64,000 nucleotides of DNA from Diatrype stigma (taxonomy: Eukaryota; Ascomycota; Sordariomycetes; Xylariales; Diatrypaceae). Shown here one piece after another: positions 10,675-22,121 of this stretch (positions are counted from its first letter, which is position 1; every line of letters begins with the position of its first letter). A program made the translations under genes and the position numbers. The stretch covers positions 310,001 through 374,000 of the forward strand of contig JAKJXP020000040.1 in the NCBI GenBank assembly GCA_022225965.2, read 5' to 3'. The notes beneath the pieces were generated by a model. It was not told where the DNA came from and ran no database searches. It saw only the letters and a program-made list of their open reading frames with translations.

Positions 10675-12048
10675 ATGGCACCTTCAGCAGTCGACGTAGC
10701 CCCCCAAAGCCTACCTGATGTCAAACGTTCGACCACTGGGAAGCTCGATGTGCCCCGAGGATTGAAGCTCATCCCATCGGAGAAACTAGATCTACGTTCG
10801 GACGAAGAAATCGCAAGATGGCTTCAGACCCGGCACCCAATCACGTCTGACAAGAACGTGTGGGCTTTCTGGCACTCTGGCTACAAGCAGATGGCACCGT
10901 GGGTTCAACGAAACATCATAAACTGGGTCAGGAGGTTGGGCCCTGAATGGACAGTCCACGTCCTAGATGGTGTTGCTGGCTCGGAAACGAACATTCGCCA
11001 TTACATCGATCCCTCGTATCTCCATGATGCCTTCAACGAGGGCAAGATGGACGGCCCATTCGTGGGCCAGCACTCCGGCGACATCGTCCGTCTCCCATTG
11101 CTTTGGCTGTATGGGGGCGTCTGGATGGATGCCGGCACGTTCCTGTTCCGGCACATCGACGACATCTGCTGGAAGAAGATTGAGGATACCGACTCGCCGT
11201 ACGAGCTCGCCGGCTTTGTGATCCAGATGTGGCCGGGGGTCGACTGCATGCTCAACGGCTTCATCGCCACCAAGCGGAACAACCCGTTCATCAAGCGCTG
11301 GCACGACACCTACCTCGAGCTGTGGAAGGGCCGGACGAACGCCCACGGCCTCCACAAGCACCCGCTGCTCAGGCACCTGCCGCTCATGTGCCCTCCGGTC
11401 GACCAGCTGAACTGCCCGGACCTGAGCGTCATGATGGAGTCGTTCACCGACTACCTCACCCAGTTCATGTGCTTCGAGCGCCTGCGCAAGATCGTCGACC
11501 CCGGCGACGGCTTCAACGGCCCGGAGTACTACGCGAGGCGCATGCTGCTGGCGCCGGCGCTGCAGGAGACGTACTACTTCCAGCAGGTCACCGGGTGGTC
11601 GGGCGCCCGCCAATTCGAGCTCCTGACGGCGAAGCGCACGGGCGAGGGCGTGGTCCGCGACGAGAAATGGCACGCCGCCGAGGCTTTCGTCAACGATGCG
11701 CTTGCCAACACGTCCACCATGAAGCTATCCCATGGTCCCGCGGGGGCTCTGGATTCCTTCTTGGCCGACCTCTGGGACTCCGAGGAACACCAGGATAAGG
11801 ATAACGAAGAGGGCACATTTGCTGCTTATCTTCGATACGGCTCTGGTAAATTGGACCTGATTCCCCTTCCCCTGAGACTAGTCATAGCCTTTTCAGGATC
11901 TGTTTCTACCGCATTTCCTAATTTTGGACATTGACTAATTCGTACTGTAGTGCATTTCGACCAGACTCGAGAGATAGTGCCGTTGAAGTTTGAGCCGACG
12001 ACCGAGGGGGTCTTGCATGTCGGCTACTTGGAGCCAAAGAAGGACTAG
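10675..12048 (+). CDS. Glycosyltransferase, capsular-polysaccharide-synthesis (Caps_synth, GT32-like) family
   Basis: Two exons, 10675-11845 and 11951-12048, joined in phase by a 105-bp gtaaat...tag intron, give 422 aa. The ORF without splicing would end at 11934 with an unrelated tail. The domain starts near residue 60 with NVWAFWHSGYKQMAPWVQRN. It continues with the hallmark GQHSGDIVRLPLLWLYGG and the DxD-like nucleotide-sugar/metal motif WMDAGT (residues 150-155). These are the features of the Caps_synth/Gly_transf_sug family, which transfers a sugar from an activated donor. There is no N-terminal signal or membrane segment, so it may act in the cytosol on a small molecule. It is divergent from the P450 gene. 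Confidence 0.85.
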
Positions 12049-12322
12049 ATTCAGAGCAATTGAGGCTTAACAGAGATCGTGAAAGTCTTTTATGTACTCG
12101 TTAGTACGGAGTTACCAAAGATCTTGTCCCTTTCACCAATCCAATAGAATTTGATATCATGTTCACAATAGTCTCTTTGTGGTCAATAGACACTCTTAAA
12201 TACAGTTATTTACACCATGTACACGTATCTGTTCCGGTGCAAGGCACCCCTCGCCAATTTTGGTTGCCTACATCAGAAATGCGACATGCCTCCTCCTCAA
12301 TCCAGGTATTCATCCAGGGCTT

Positions 12323-13896
12323 TTAGAGACAGTAACGCGCGAGCCTTGGTGCTAGTGCCCATCGTGGCCAGAAGCGTCGATGCCAAAGGTCTTCGCCCTT
12401 CGACGCAACGTCATGCAAGACCACATCCTCGCCCACACCTTCGCCGACTAGAAGTTCCACCATCGAAGAGAGCCCGTGCAATTTAGCTAGAGCCATAGCC
12501 GAGCCCCCTGTCTCAGGCGTGTCGAGCCTGGCACCGTGCTCTCGTAGGAGTCGGAACATACCCAAGTCCTCTTTGAACACTGCCACAACAACCGGGGCCG
12601 GGCGCCCTTTGTCGACGTCCGCGCCGCGGTCCAGGAGTAGCTTGGCCAGGGCGACGTTGCGCTTCCAGGCTGCCTCTGTAAGTGACGTGTGGGGTGCAGG
12701 TAGGTGCAGGTTAGGGTCTGCACCAGCGTCAAGCAGCATCGACACGATTCTTGCGTCGCCGCCCCGAATTGCTGATAGGAGGGGCTGGTGATCGCGATCA
12801 AACTTAGCATCTGGTGACACGCCCTTATCAAGGAAATGGCGCACCATTTCCAGTCTTCCCTTGGCGGCGCTGCGATCAAGCCCGTCGGATAAGTTTTTCT
12901 CTGGCTTGTCGAACGGCTCGCTGCGAGGCCCCAATATCTCAGCAACCCGGTCGTAGACGGCCGGCCATCGTGTGCTGGACAGTACGTTCTCCAGAGTCGA
13001 GGTTGTACGGTATGTCACACGAGATTGGCCTTCTGTGGGAGAATTAAAAGGCTCCATGTCGAAGGCAAAGTCGAAGGCAGCCCGGTGTCCGTGATCACTA
13101 GTGCTCGTCAGAACCTTGAGCTGGCTGAGGGTCGCGATTGTGCCTCCCTCAGTATACTCTCCAGTTCGTGAGAGGACGAGCTTGATCATGTCGAGGTCAC
13201 CTTGCAGCATTGCTACTCCAAAGGCGTCACCAAAGAGTCTGCTCGGTACATGAGCACTTCCATTGATCGGGCGATGCATGATACTCTGTGCGATCGACTG
13301 CTCGACATAAGACTTCCGGCCGAGATAAATAGCTGCAACACAGATATCGGCCTTCAACTCCGGATCTGTATAGTTGTTCATGGTGCTAGTCGGAGAACCG
13401 ACGAAGAACCAGGCAGTATCACGAGCTGCGAGACGGACGAGGGACTTGAGATGTGCTTGGAGGGTCTCTCTCTTCGTGTCGCCGTCTTGTTCACAAAGAG
13501 CCTGCGCAACACGGTAGACTCTGCCAAGCGAAGATTCATTGGGCCCTTCCTCTAGCGCTTGGGATGCTAGATAGTTGTAGACATAGGACACCCAGTCTTC
13601 ATTTGAGTCCCAAGCAGGCCACAATCGCTGACCGAGCTGTCTAGCAGAATCCGTCACATTGCTGAGCAGCCGCAGAGCTAAAATAGCAGCGTCTATGTAT
13701 TCCTTGAAGTGGCCTATGAAGAGTTTTAGATACGGTACGTCTTGTAATGGCCAATTGACAATTGACTTTATATAACGGAGGGGTAGAACATACGGTTGAC
13801 AAACCGCATACGCATTACGCGCGTGAGATCGCGCGACAGGACGATAGATTGAAAGACCTTATGCACCAGCTCTGGTGGGAGGTCGAACAGCTGCAT
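12323..13896 (-). CDS. F-box-like / ankyrin-repeat protein
   Basis: Two exons, 13896-13794 and 13692-12323, are joined in phase (donor gtatgt, acceptor tacatag) to give 490 aa. The short first exon supplies MQLFDLPPELVHKVFQSI, the LPPE-type F-box-like start common in fungal ankyrin proteins. Ankyrin repeats are clear in the C-terminal part, for example GRLEMVRHFLDKGVSPDAKFD, GDARIVSMLLDAGADPNLHLP and RNVALAKLLLDRGADVDKGRP. The middle (residues 100-280) is probably diverged repeats. The likely role is a protein-interaction scaffold, possibly an SCF ubiquitin-ligase substrate adaptor. That is inference from domain order. Convergent with the glycosyltransferase gene. Confidence 0.82.
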
Positions 13897-14927
13897 CTTG
13901 CGTGGGAGATATATCGTGCTTGGGAGATATATCTTGAGTGGGATGTATATGATATAGTTCTGGGAGAGAAAGGACAGTCCAACGATGAGAGAATTGCAGC
14001 CAGGAGCTGATAGTATAAGTAGAGAGGCAGTCGGAAAACAAGCAGAAGGGTTGAGTAGCTCAAAATAATCTGAGAATACTCCAACTACAAGTGTGGTTGT
14101 AGATGTGTGGACTTCGAAAGTTCGTGGCATACCGTGGGGGGGCAGTCCTTTATATAGATTTTTCAGAACTTCGTAGCCAGCAAGCTTTGACCCCAATACT
14201 GTCTGCGTAAGCAAACACTTTGCATTAGGTTTGGACAATAGGTAACTGGCATGCTTCGTGTTTTACGTGTACATAGGTAATATGACTAATAGGTAGGCTG
14301 CTAGCTTCACGATAGGGGAACACGCCGTAACACAATAGGGACCTGTGATAATAGGGAGCCAGTAGAATAGGATCGGAGTAGACTAATCACCCCGTATCCA
14401 TGCCATGCAAGTTTACTATTGTCCAATTAGCTCAGAGACTGCAGCGGGGAAATCACATGCGGCTGAAATTCACTTTCATATTGAATGGTCAATCCCTATT
14501 GTCCTCATGCGGGGCATCGTCATCAATAGGGACCTGGACTCTTATCTATGCGTAGGTATCTAGCGGGGCTGTATCCGGCAAAGCCATCGGTGACTCGATA
14601 GATAGGTACCTGTCAAGATACCGAGAGGGTACCAAAGGGATGTATTAAAGTCATACTCTATCTGTCTGCTCTGGGGACTATCAGGCCTGGGGACCATACT
14701 CCCCTCGTATAGAGGTAGATGCTAAGCCTAGTCCCGGATGAATGTTATAAATATAATATGACCAGACCCTCAAGCTCCATCTTCTACTCCAAGCCCGTCC
14801 TCTGTCTCAACCTCAGTGAACTACAGCAATGCCAGTTTATGAAGAAATGGCTGATGTTGGTTGAGTGAATAAGCTATAGTTCGAGCCTCCCGCAAATGGT
14901 TAAGAAACAAGCCCCCAGCCCAGCTCT
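13897..14927. other. Intergenic region, no gene seen
   Basis: About 1 kb upstream of the ankyrin gene and downstream of the small secreted protein. It contains a duplicated cgtgggagatatatc / cttgggagatatatc motif near 13900-13935, overlapping the first codons of the ankyrin gene. Otherwise nothing recognisable was found. Confidence 0.5.
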
Positions 14928-15200
14928 CTATCTGGTCTCGCAAATAAGCTTCCCAAGGCCCCAATCCAACCAGCATGAACCGCTGCAGCATTGCTCATTT
15001 TGCGTACAGTCACCTATAACCAAATTAGCACTGTTACTACCAGCTGAGGATAAGTGAATCAGGCAATGTCTTCCGAACGTACCACCGTCACTCGTGCATC
15101 TCGCCTCAATTTCTGGGCTGAGTTCCAGTCCGGCTTCGGCAGTGGGCGCGGCCAAAGCCATGGTAACAAACAGGGCGATAAAGGCGAATTTGAACTGCAT
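14928..15200 (-). CDS. Small secreted cysteine-rich protein with knottin-type cysteine spacing
   Basis: Two exons, 15200-15083 and 15013-14928, flank a 69-bp intron (gtacgt...ttatag) and give 67 aa. Residues 1-18 or 1-23 form a signal peptide (hydrophobic core FAFIALFVTMALA, AA/P cleavage region). A short acidic propeptide-like stretch follows. The mature domain has exactly six cysteines at 35, 42, 48, 49, 53 and 64, spaced C-x6-C-x5-CC-x3-C-x10-C. This is the inhibitor-cystine-knot arrangement. Fungal knottin-like proteins include effectors and antimicrobial peptides; which this is cannot be told. The intron length is a multiple of three and contains no stop, so retention would give a 90-aa product with a seventh cysteine and broken spacing. 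Splicing to the canonical six-cysteine pattern is my main argument for the intron. Confidence 0.75.
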   Translation of the reverse strand: MQFKFAFIALFVTMALAAPTAEAGLELSPEIEARCTSDGGTFGRHCLIHLSSAGSNSANLVIGDCTQNEQCCSGSCWLDWGLGKLICETR

Positions 15201-17177
15201 GATTCCTGTTATTGAGTTTGTTGCGGATGGATGTGAAATTTCGACCGTTTGACAACTTGGATGATCTCGATATAATATGCTAGGAAGGTTATTGAAACAG
15301 CAAGTATTTTCATCAACATTAGCGAGAGATCCCTAGCCTTTATATACGTCAGTCCACGCCTTCTACTAACTTCAATTATGAGAAGCTGGGTAAAGCCATC
15401 GGAACACCTGCAGTTTCCTGTCAGCTTGGGGTATCCCACGTCATCGGTTGACTACAACAGCTCGAAGAAACGTTCGAATGGAAATATGTTACGAATATAG
15501 CCTTGATACGAAACATACATTTCGAAGAAATCTCACATTCGGAGACGGTATGGTAGGACAAAACATATTCCAATACGTGGCAATGTTGGGTCACATGAAA
15601 TGAATAGCCACTCAATTTCTACGAGCTCTGCAAAACCAGAGGCAGCGCTCATATAATCCAATACCCACCATCCGATATGCACCCATAATCCAATTGCTTA
15701 CTGCATATATTGTGGTCCTAGCTTGGTAAGACGACTTCATTGGCGGTGTGTATTATATGTAGTATACAGAGCGCGTTGATCATGACAATTCTGCACGATA
15801 TCCGCTTCACCCAAAATCCCGTGCAGTGATGAGAACATCTCCAATTGAGCACGGTACGAGTTAACATACCGCCCATATCTTTTTCTTGAGTCCACATAAT
15901 CTTGGTACTTATTGCAGGGTCTAGATAACCATCCAAGGTAAGCCGTTTCCCAAAGGGTTCGTGTCTATTCCCACTCGTTGATGTGTTTCGCGGATGCATC
16001 TATGGATGCTACAACTGCTATAAGATTGGGTAACTCGCACCCAAGTTCCTCTCAATGGGAAAGGTACTGCTCAAAGTTCTGATTTGCAACAATACAAAAA
16101 GGGTGCGTGGACACAACAAGGCAAAAGGGACCCGTCCGATCAAATCAACGCTCTGAAGAAGCTCGGCGATGTGAAGAGCGGTCGACGTCTTAATAATTGC
16201 GATGGATGTAAGCGGGGACCAAAGCTTGCTGGTTATCATAGGATTGTTGGGGACTTTACGAGCTGTAGGCTTCGTCAAACGCAACAGGTCATTGTTGGCC
16301 ATGTAAGCCCCAAGAAGGAGAAGGGGACATGGGTTTGGTCAATGGTTATTTTACTATATGATTTGACTAACGCCTTCATTGACCTTTGCCCCTGAAGAAC
16401 CTCCGTGTACAGTCCAGGAGGGTTTGCGCCACAGTGTATATATAGTTACCTCAGAATAACATGGGAGATATCGCCTTCAGCTAATTCAGTGTGTAGTGAT
16501 TCGGAAACAGATATATTGTCATAAGGAAGAAAAGCCTCGATGTCCAGTTTCAGGAGTAGTAGAGCTCTATATAAAGAATGCCAAGACACTACCTAAATAG
16601 GTAATTGACCGTATTAGGTAATCCAGCTCTCCTATCTAGGTCCTAGGGGACCTAGAAAAACATATCGCGGCAAGAGAATGATTAGTGGCTCGGTCAAATC
16701 TTCCCTTGTCGCTTAACAAAGTCTACCAATATTAGTCAATCATACCCAAAAGCACAACATCTGTGTAACTATTCGCAATGCGAAGGATGATGGTTGAAAG
16801 CTGGCCAAGACATGTTTAATATTGTGGAACACATGATGAACGCGCGTCAGAACAGCAAAGCCGCGCCAAGAAAATGTAACGATCGAATTGCGTGGGAATA
16901 TCGCGGGGGAGCCAATCACTTGGCTTCTAGCACGAGTCAGCCCCGGCACGTTGCCTCAATTTCTGGGGCTGTCAAACCCTGCATCAGCCCCTGAGACCCA
17001 ATTATTCTGGACGAGCCGCGACTCGGCTTTCGTCTCGCATGGCGTTGATCTATTCGTAAGGCCCGTTGACGCAAGGTCCGTGGATCTACTTCGAACAACC
17101 AAGTCATTCGAGCAGACGCCTTTTCATGTTCGTGACCGTATATAGGAAGATGACATAGCAACACCGAAGGATGCACA
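15201..17177. other. Gene-poor intergenic stretch of about 2 kb
   Basis: No ORF with coding character on either strand; short frames near 15421, 15718, 16018 and 16084 have no motif or compositional support. Composition is mildly AT-rich but not RIP-like. Probably promoter of the small secreted protein and of the DUF3431 gene plus decayed sequence. Confidence 0.5.
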
Positions 17178-18391
17178 ATGTCTCTTTTTGGCCTCGTAGC
17201 CCGTCCTCGCGCCTCTCTGGTCGTGACTCTCTTGTTCCTCTTGATCGTTAGCTCGGTGCTCCGCTATGCCCCTTTCGCCCCACATATCTTCACGACGCCG
17301 AGGGCCGCGTCGACACTGATATATCCCCGGATCGAGCTGGTGGTCTCGGCCGTGAAGGCCGACAATACGTCTTGGATCCAGGAGCACTTTCCATCGTATC
17401 CAGCCCACATTTACGTCGCTGATGATCCTACCGCGCCGTTGACCGTGAAGAAGAACATTGGTCATGAGAGTAATGTCTATCTGACGTACATCCCCCCCTA
17501 TGGTCCATGCTTCGATGCCTCTGGACTATGTCCTCTATGTCGTTGTTAATGTTAACTCTTGCGCTGCTAGGTATATCATTGATAACTATCATAATCTTCC
17601 GGACATAGTCATATTCATCCATGGCCGTCGCTACCAATGGCACAATGAAGATCCGCTCTACGGTAGACCCCCCCTCCCTACTTGCAGCACTTTTCGTTTC
17701 GCTCTGTGTGTGACGTTAGCTGATTGACTCGTAATTTCGACCAGACGGCGTCACGCCCCTTCAGAACCTGCAGATCCCGTACGTGGTCAAGCACGGCTTC
17801 TCCACGCTCCGCTGCACCTGGCTCCTCGGGTGCCCGTTGGAAATCAGGCCGGACCTGAGCGCCTCCGAGAAGTGGGACGACCCGGGCGCGGACCAGCGCG
17901 CCAAGACCGAGGCCGTCTACGCCGTCGCCTTCACGGAGCTGTTCCCGGGGACGCCCGTGCCCGCGGGCGTGGGCGCGCACTGCGGGGCGCAGTTCGCCGT
18001 GACGCGGGAGCGGATCCGGGGCCGGACCGTCGACGAGTACCGGTCGTACCGCGACTGGCTCTGGGCCACGGAGCTGACCGACGAGTTCTCCGGCCGCGTC
18101 ATGGAGTACTCGTGGCACCAGATCCTGGGGCAGCCGGCCGTGGACTGCCCCCACGCCGGCGCGTGTTTCTGCGAGAAGTTCGGCCGCTGCGACCTCCAGT
18201 GCGAGGACTACGGCTGCGAGAAGACGTACTTCTTCAACTTTGGCGAGCTGCCCGCGAATTGGCCCGAGGAGGGACCGGGGACCGACGGCTGGCCGTTGCG
18301 GAACTGGACCGAGATCGAGCCGGAACCGGAGCCGGAACCGGAGGTTCCGTCCGAACCTGAAGCTGAATCGATCCCGTTGGCAGAACGTTGA
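17178..18391 (+). CDS. DUF3431 domain membrane-anchored protein
   Basis: Three exons, 17178-17485, 17571-17662 and 17745-18391, join in phase to give 348 aa. Residues 13-30 form one hydrophobic segment (signal anchor), so the rest probably faces the Golgi lumen or outside. The DUF3431 body starts at IELVVSAVKADNTSWIQEHFP, continues through NYHNLPDIVIFIHGRRYQWHNEDPLY and VVKHGFSTLRCTWLLGCPLEIRP, and includes several cysteines late in the domain. DUF3431 is a fungal family that I would link only loosely to glycosyltransferase-like folds; the function is unknown. The tail has acidic EP repeats (EPEPEPEPE). The last exon is very GC-rich compared with the first two. Confidence 0.85.
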
Positions 18392-18714
18392 TCCGTAGGG
18401 CGGGGTGAAACTATAACCTCTTTGTGTATTTTCAGACGAGGCCATTAGGGTTTTCCGCCACGGATGGAGTAAAGTCTGTAATGTAATAGTGTATTTATAA
18501 AACGCCTCTGTATACATAAGCAAGATCATGACAGCAATCCCTCCGAAGCATTAGCGCAGTCGAGATGGACTAATGTAGTCATACTATCAGTGTGTCCAAC
18601 GTTTCACAATCTTGACATGTCCCCTCCAAATCGTGCAAGATCGCCTTGACCTAGCCATGCTTTTCTTCCCATCGCGGGATATAAGCACTTAGCCCCCCGT
18701 GCGTGGCTCATAGT

Positions 18715-20122
18715 CTATTGCCAACCACGGTTGCGTGACAGTTCGTACCACCAGTTACGCAGCATCCAGCCATCGAAGTCGGTGACTTCGGTAGCCGACC
18801 CAGCAAGCATGATGAAGTTGGTGATACCAGTCGGGGTCCAATCTTCATATCACAAGTCAGTATATGCAAGATCATATGAGGTGTTCAACACTACTGGGGA
18901 AAAAAACTTACCGTAGACTGTCATTGAGAAAGGAGGCATATCACGTTAGACACTTCACTAAAACGACACCAGTCGAGGATTGTTCATGAAAACTTACAGT
19001 CATCCAAGCCATAGGTGTGGCCCTGAGAGAAGATGTTAGATTCGTGGACCAGATCAAGCTTGTCTGAATGGTGTGGTGTACTCACGATTTCGTGCAGGAG
19101 GATGTGGATGCTGTCCTGGCTCAAAAGCTCCATGAAATACTCTCTCGCAATCCGCTGGCCCCAATCACCGCCTGCGCCGCCTTCGAACCCCTCGGTCAGC
19201 CAGAGGGATTGGTCGTAATGGCTCTCAGCGCCACCGGGGCAGCTACTGTAGTCGCCGTCCTGCGCCACGCCCAGATGTCAGCAACTCATGAGTCATTCTC
19301 GACTTCGGGGCTCACAGAGGCTTAGAGAACAGTCTCCTAGTGAGAGGGCCGAAGGATGCGGCGCCCTCCATCTCTATTCTCACCTGGTGGAAGAACCGGC
19401 CGCACTCGGGTGCGCATTGCGGCGCGCCCTCGGAATCCGTGTCCGTGTATACATCAATTCCGTCTGTGGAACCTTGGAGAAGGCTCGTGTCGGTGACGGC
19501 CCAGCCCACGATGTCCACTTTGATTGAGCTATATGGGAAGTTGTCGTACCCGTATATCCATTGGAACCCTGCCACAGGGGGTAAGCCACCGTCATCATAA
19601 TGATTGGGGAGTATAGTTGTGCGATTCAAGTTGTGCAAATCCTCGCGCTACTTACATTTGTCATATTGTCTAGCGATGGCTGTGGCGACCTGGTCTCGCT
19701 GGTCCTTAGTGACGGATTCACCAGATTCCCACCGCACACAGACATTGACGTTTCTGGCGTGGAATATAATCAGCAGCCGTTTTCTCAACGCGGGGCGCCA
19801 CGCCGATCACAACGCACCCGTCCGTAGCCCGCAGTTGATCCCAACCGTAGTTCGTGAAGCCGAACAGGCCCGACGAGTACGTAGCCAGGCAATGGTCCCA
19901 GACTTCCTTAAGAGGCGTCGCGAGTTCGGATGGTGGGCTCCAGCCAGTCTGCCGCTTGTCGGGGTTTGGGCTCATGTCCGGACCCAGATTCGAGGATCGC
20001 GACTGGACTCCGGGAAGTCTGGCCCAGACCGAAGGGTCTGCGTCGGAGTGGGGCTTCAGGGCCATAGACGAGACCAACGGCGCCGAAACAGCCGCGAGGG
20101 CCGAGATGAAACGGGCCTGCAT
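18715..20122 (-). CDS. Secreted metallopeptidase-like protein (HEIGHxxGLDD zincin motif)
   Basis: Seven exons: 20122-19818, 19753-19656, 19568-19384, 19259-19086, 19022-18998, 18917-18912 and 18715-18842 (last exon, read 18842 to 18715). All phases agree, giving 306 aa. Residues 1-21 are a signal peptide (MQARFISALAAVSAPLVSSM). Conserved blocks are NVNVCVRWESGE, WIYGYDNFPYSSIKVDIVGWAV, APQCAPECGRFFHQ, and SCPGGAESHYDQSLWLTEG followed by GGDWGQRI. The zinc-site-like HEIGHTYGLDD spans residues 252-262 and is split by an intron between HEI and GH. The end reads WTPTGITNFIMLAGSATEVTDFD. I recognise this as a fungal secreted family sometimes labelled cellulose-binding family II protein; peptidase activity is inferred from HExxHxxGxxD only. 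The start is the ATG at 20122; a longer frame upstream lacks a good start. Confidence 0.85.
18912..18917 (-). other. 6-nt microexon (TCTACG)
   Basis: Exon 6 of the metallopeptidase-like gene. It is preceded by a canonical intron ending ctttctcaatgacag and followed by gtaagt. With the last base of exon 5 and the first two of exon 7 it encodes Phe-Tyr-Asp, giving GLDDFYDW. Both flanking introns have a branch-site-like ctaac or ctgac. Confidence 0.75.
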
Positions 20123-22121
20123 AATGATTGACTGATACGTGTACTGCGTGAGACTACGGATGGTTAAGAGCCGGCATATTGCTATCAAGAGGGGCGTATT
20201 AGTAGTTCTTGTACTGAGCGCACACGGTCACGGAACAAATTCACTGAAATGAAAGCTGCAAGTGCCAAGGTGGTTGCAATCTATTGAACACACAACTATC
20301 AAAGGAACCCTGGGTGGCGTGTCCCTATTCTGTTCCTCCAATGATACGATGATGGGGGTTTATAAGGGTGCTGCGTTCCCGACCACCTTGCCCGACCACA
20401 GCCTAATCGAGCCTCTGAGATGAGAAGGGATGCTCAAGGTAGGCGTGAACTCTTGGCTGAAACGTACTGCGAGCTAGTTGCTTGCTGAACCATCCTGACC
20501 GTCCGGCCCTTTGTGGGTACCCAATGCCTAGAAAGGATCGACGCTCCGTGCCGAGAACACATAATTTTCCGGGCGTATTCTAGTAGCCCGAATGCTACCG
20601 ACTTTACAACTTCTATTCAGGTAAGGTACGGTAGGGACTCGTGGAAAATTGATTCTTCCGTGCTCGAAAGCCGCATGCCGAATCGATCGCCGGTATCAAC
20701 AAGCCGGTAGTTTAGGTTATATACGCCACAAAACACTCATTGCGTACTGCTTATTGCTGCTAATAGCGTTCCACGACCACGCGGTGCCAACTAGACTATG
20801 AAAAGAGCGAAATGGGGATGTCAATTGGCAAATATTATAAGACTATATATATACATTTCACCTGCAACAAGTAATCGTCTTCGTAGAATGTGTGTATGGG
20901 ATGGACAGGGGCTTCAACATGACTTCAACGTAGCAGTCTTCGGAGGTCGTTACAACTTGAAAGGGCTTTGCGGCCTCAACGACATCCTAACACTTATGAG
21001 GAATCAACTACTTATAAGAACACTTAGTCACCATTGAAGAATACAGATGTGATATGAAGGTGAGGGGATCCCGCAGGTCGTCGAACTAGGTCACCGAGCT
21101 AGGTCGCCGCCGAGCTATAGACTCCAGGTAGTAAGTTTAGTAACATAATATAGCGAAGCGGTGCAGCCAGGTTGCATAAGAAATACGCAAATGGTTTGAA
21201 ATAGGGGCCGCTGGCCGCTGATAGGGGCCAGTGTCAAGTGGGGGCCAGTGTACCGGTACCACTAGGGACACTACTTCGTATAGCTGTACTAAACCTCGTC
21301 GACACAGCAAGGGGGGAGGGGGAGGGGGCTTGACTTTATACGTTCATATAAGTCTACTCTCCCCAAAATAAGTCTTACGAAGCACGATACAAACGGAGTG
21401 AAATAAAGTCACCAGATGCGGTGACCGTGATGGCCCAAAAGAGAAGGGGGTGGCGTTACGCCTCTGTTACATAGTCTCTCAGCTAATCCGAGTCACGTTC
21501 AACATGAGGTGACCTGCACAATGTCTCGCCCCATTAGGACATGCTTGGCGTAAGTATTATCCTCCACAGCCCACACGAGAACTGCGGTATCCTATATTTG
21601 TAGGCCATGGCCGCAGACGATACTTATACACCAATGCCTCCATGGTGGCTTTGACCCCAAACGATCCGATGTACTGAACCAATCCCGTATTCAGCCGTTT
21701 GCACGTGCTGTGAGGTTGTCGTTTCGAGCCGCGTTGCCATCAAACCAATGGCGGAGGCGTTTCTCTGCTAATGGAAGCCAAGGCTGTGCTGGCGGGATGT
21801 ATCACGAAAGGGTCTAGACATCGAGGCCGTCAAGGCTGACTCGAACATGTTTTGTACGACGATATGAGGTCACGTTAGAGGCCTAGCGGACTTCCGGTAA
21901 GTACTTCGTTGACTCTACTCGTCCTTATCCGTTTTCTTGAAAGAATCAAAATGTACCAACCACCCTTCCCTCTCTTGTAAAACCATTGCACACACCACGT
22001 CCATAGTACAGTCCAGTATCTGCTCCCAAACTCGTGTCTAGGCCCCCCATGGCGTCTGGTTGTATATGACCAATTCACACTCATTTCGAAGATTTCGAGT
22101 CTACAGGCGTTTCTTTCTCCC
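20123..22121. other. 2-kb divergent intergenic region, no gene seen
   Basis: Lies between the divergently transcribed metallopeptidase-like and lectin-like genes. It contains a G-rich run at about 21310-21330 (gggggga/gggggag blocks) and two near-identical gtcgaactaggtcaccgagctaggtcgcc phrases around 21080-21110. No credible coding region. Confidence 0.5.

Noticed and set aside
10963..11673. 236-codon minus-strand ORF
   Set aside because: Antisense shadow of the glycosyltransferase.
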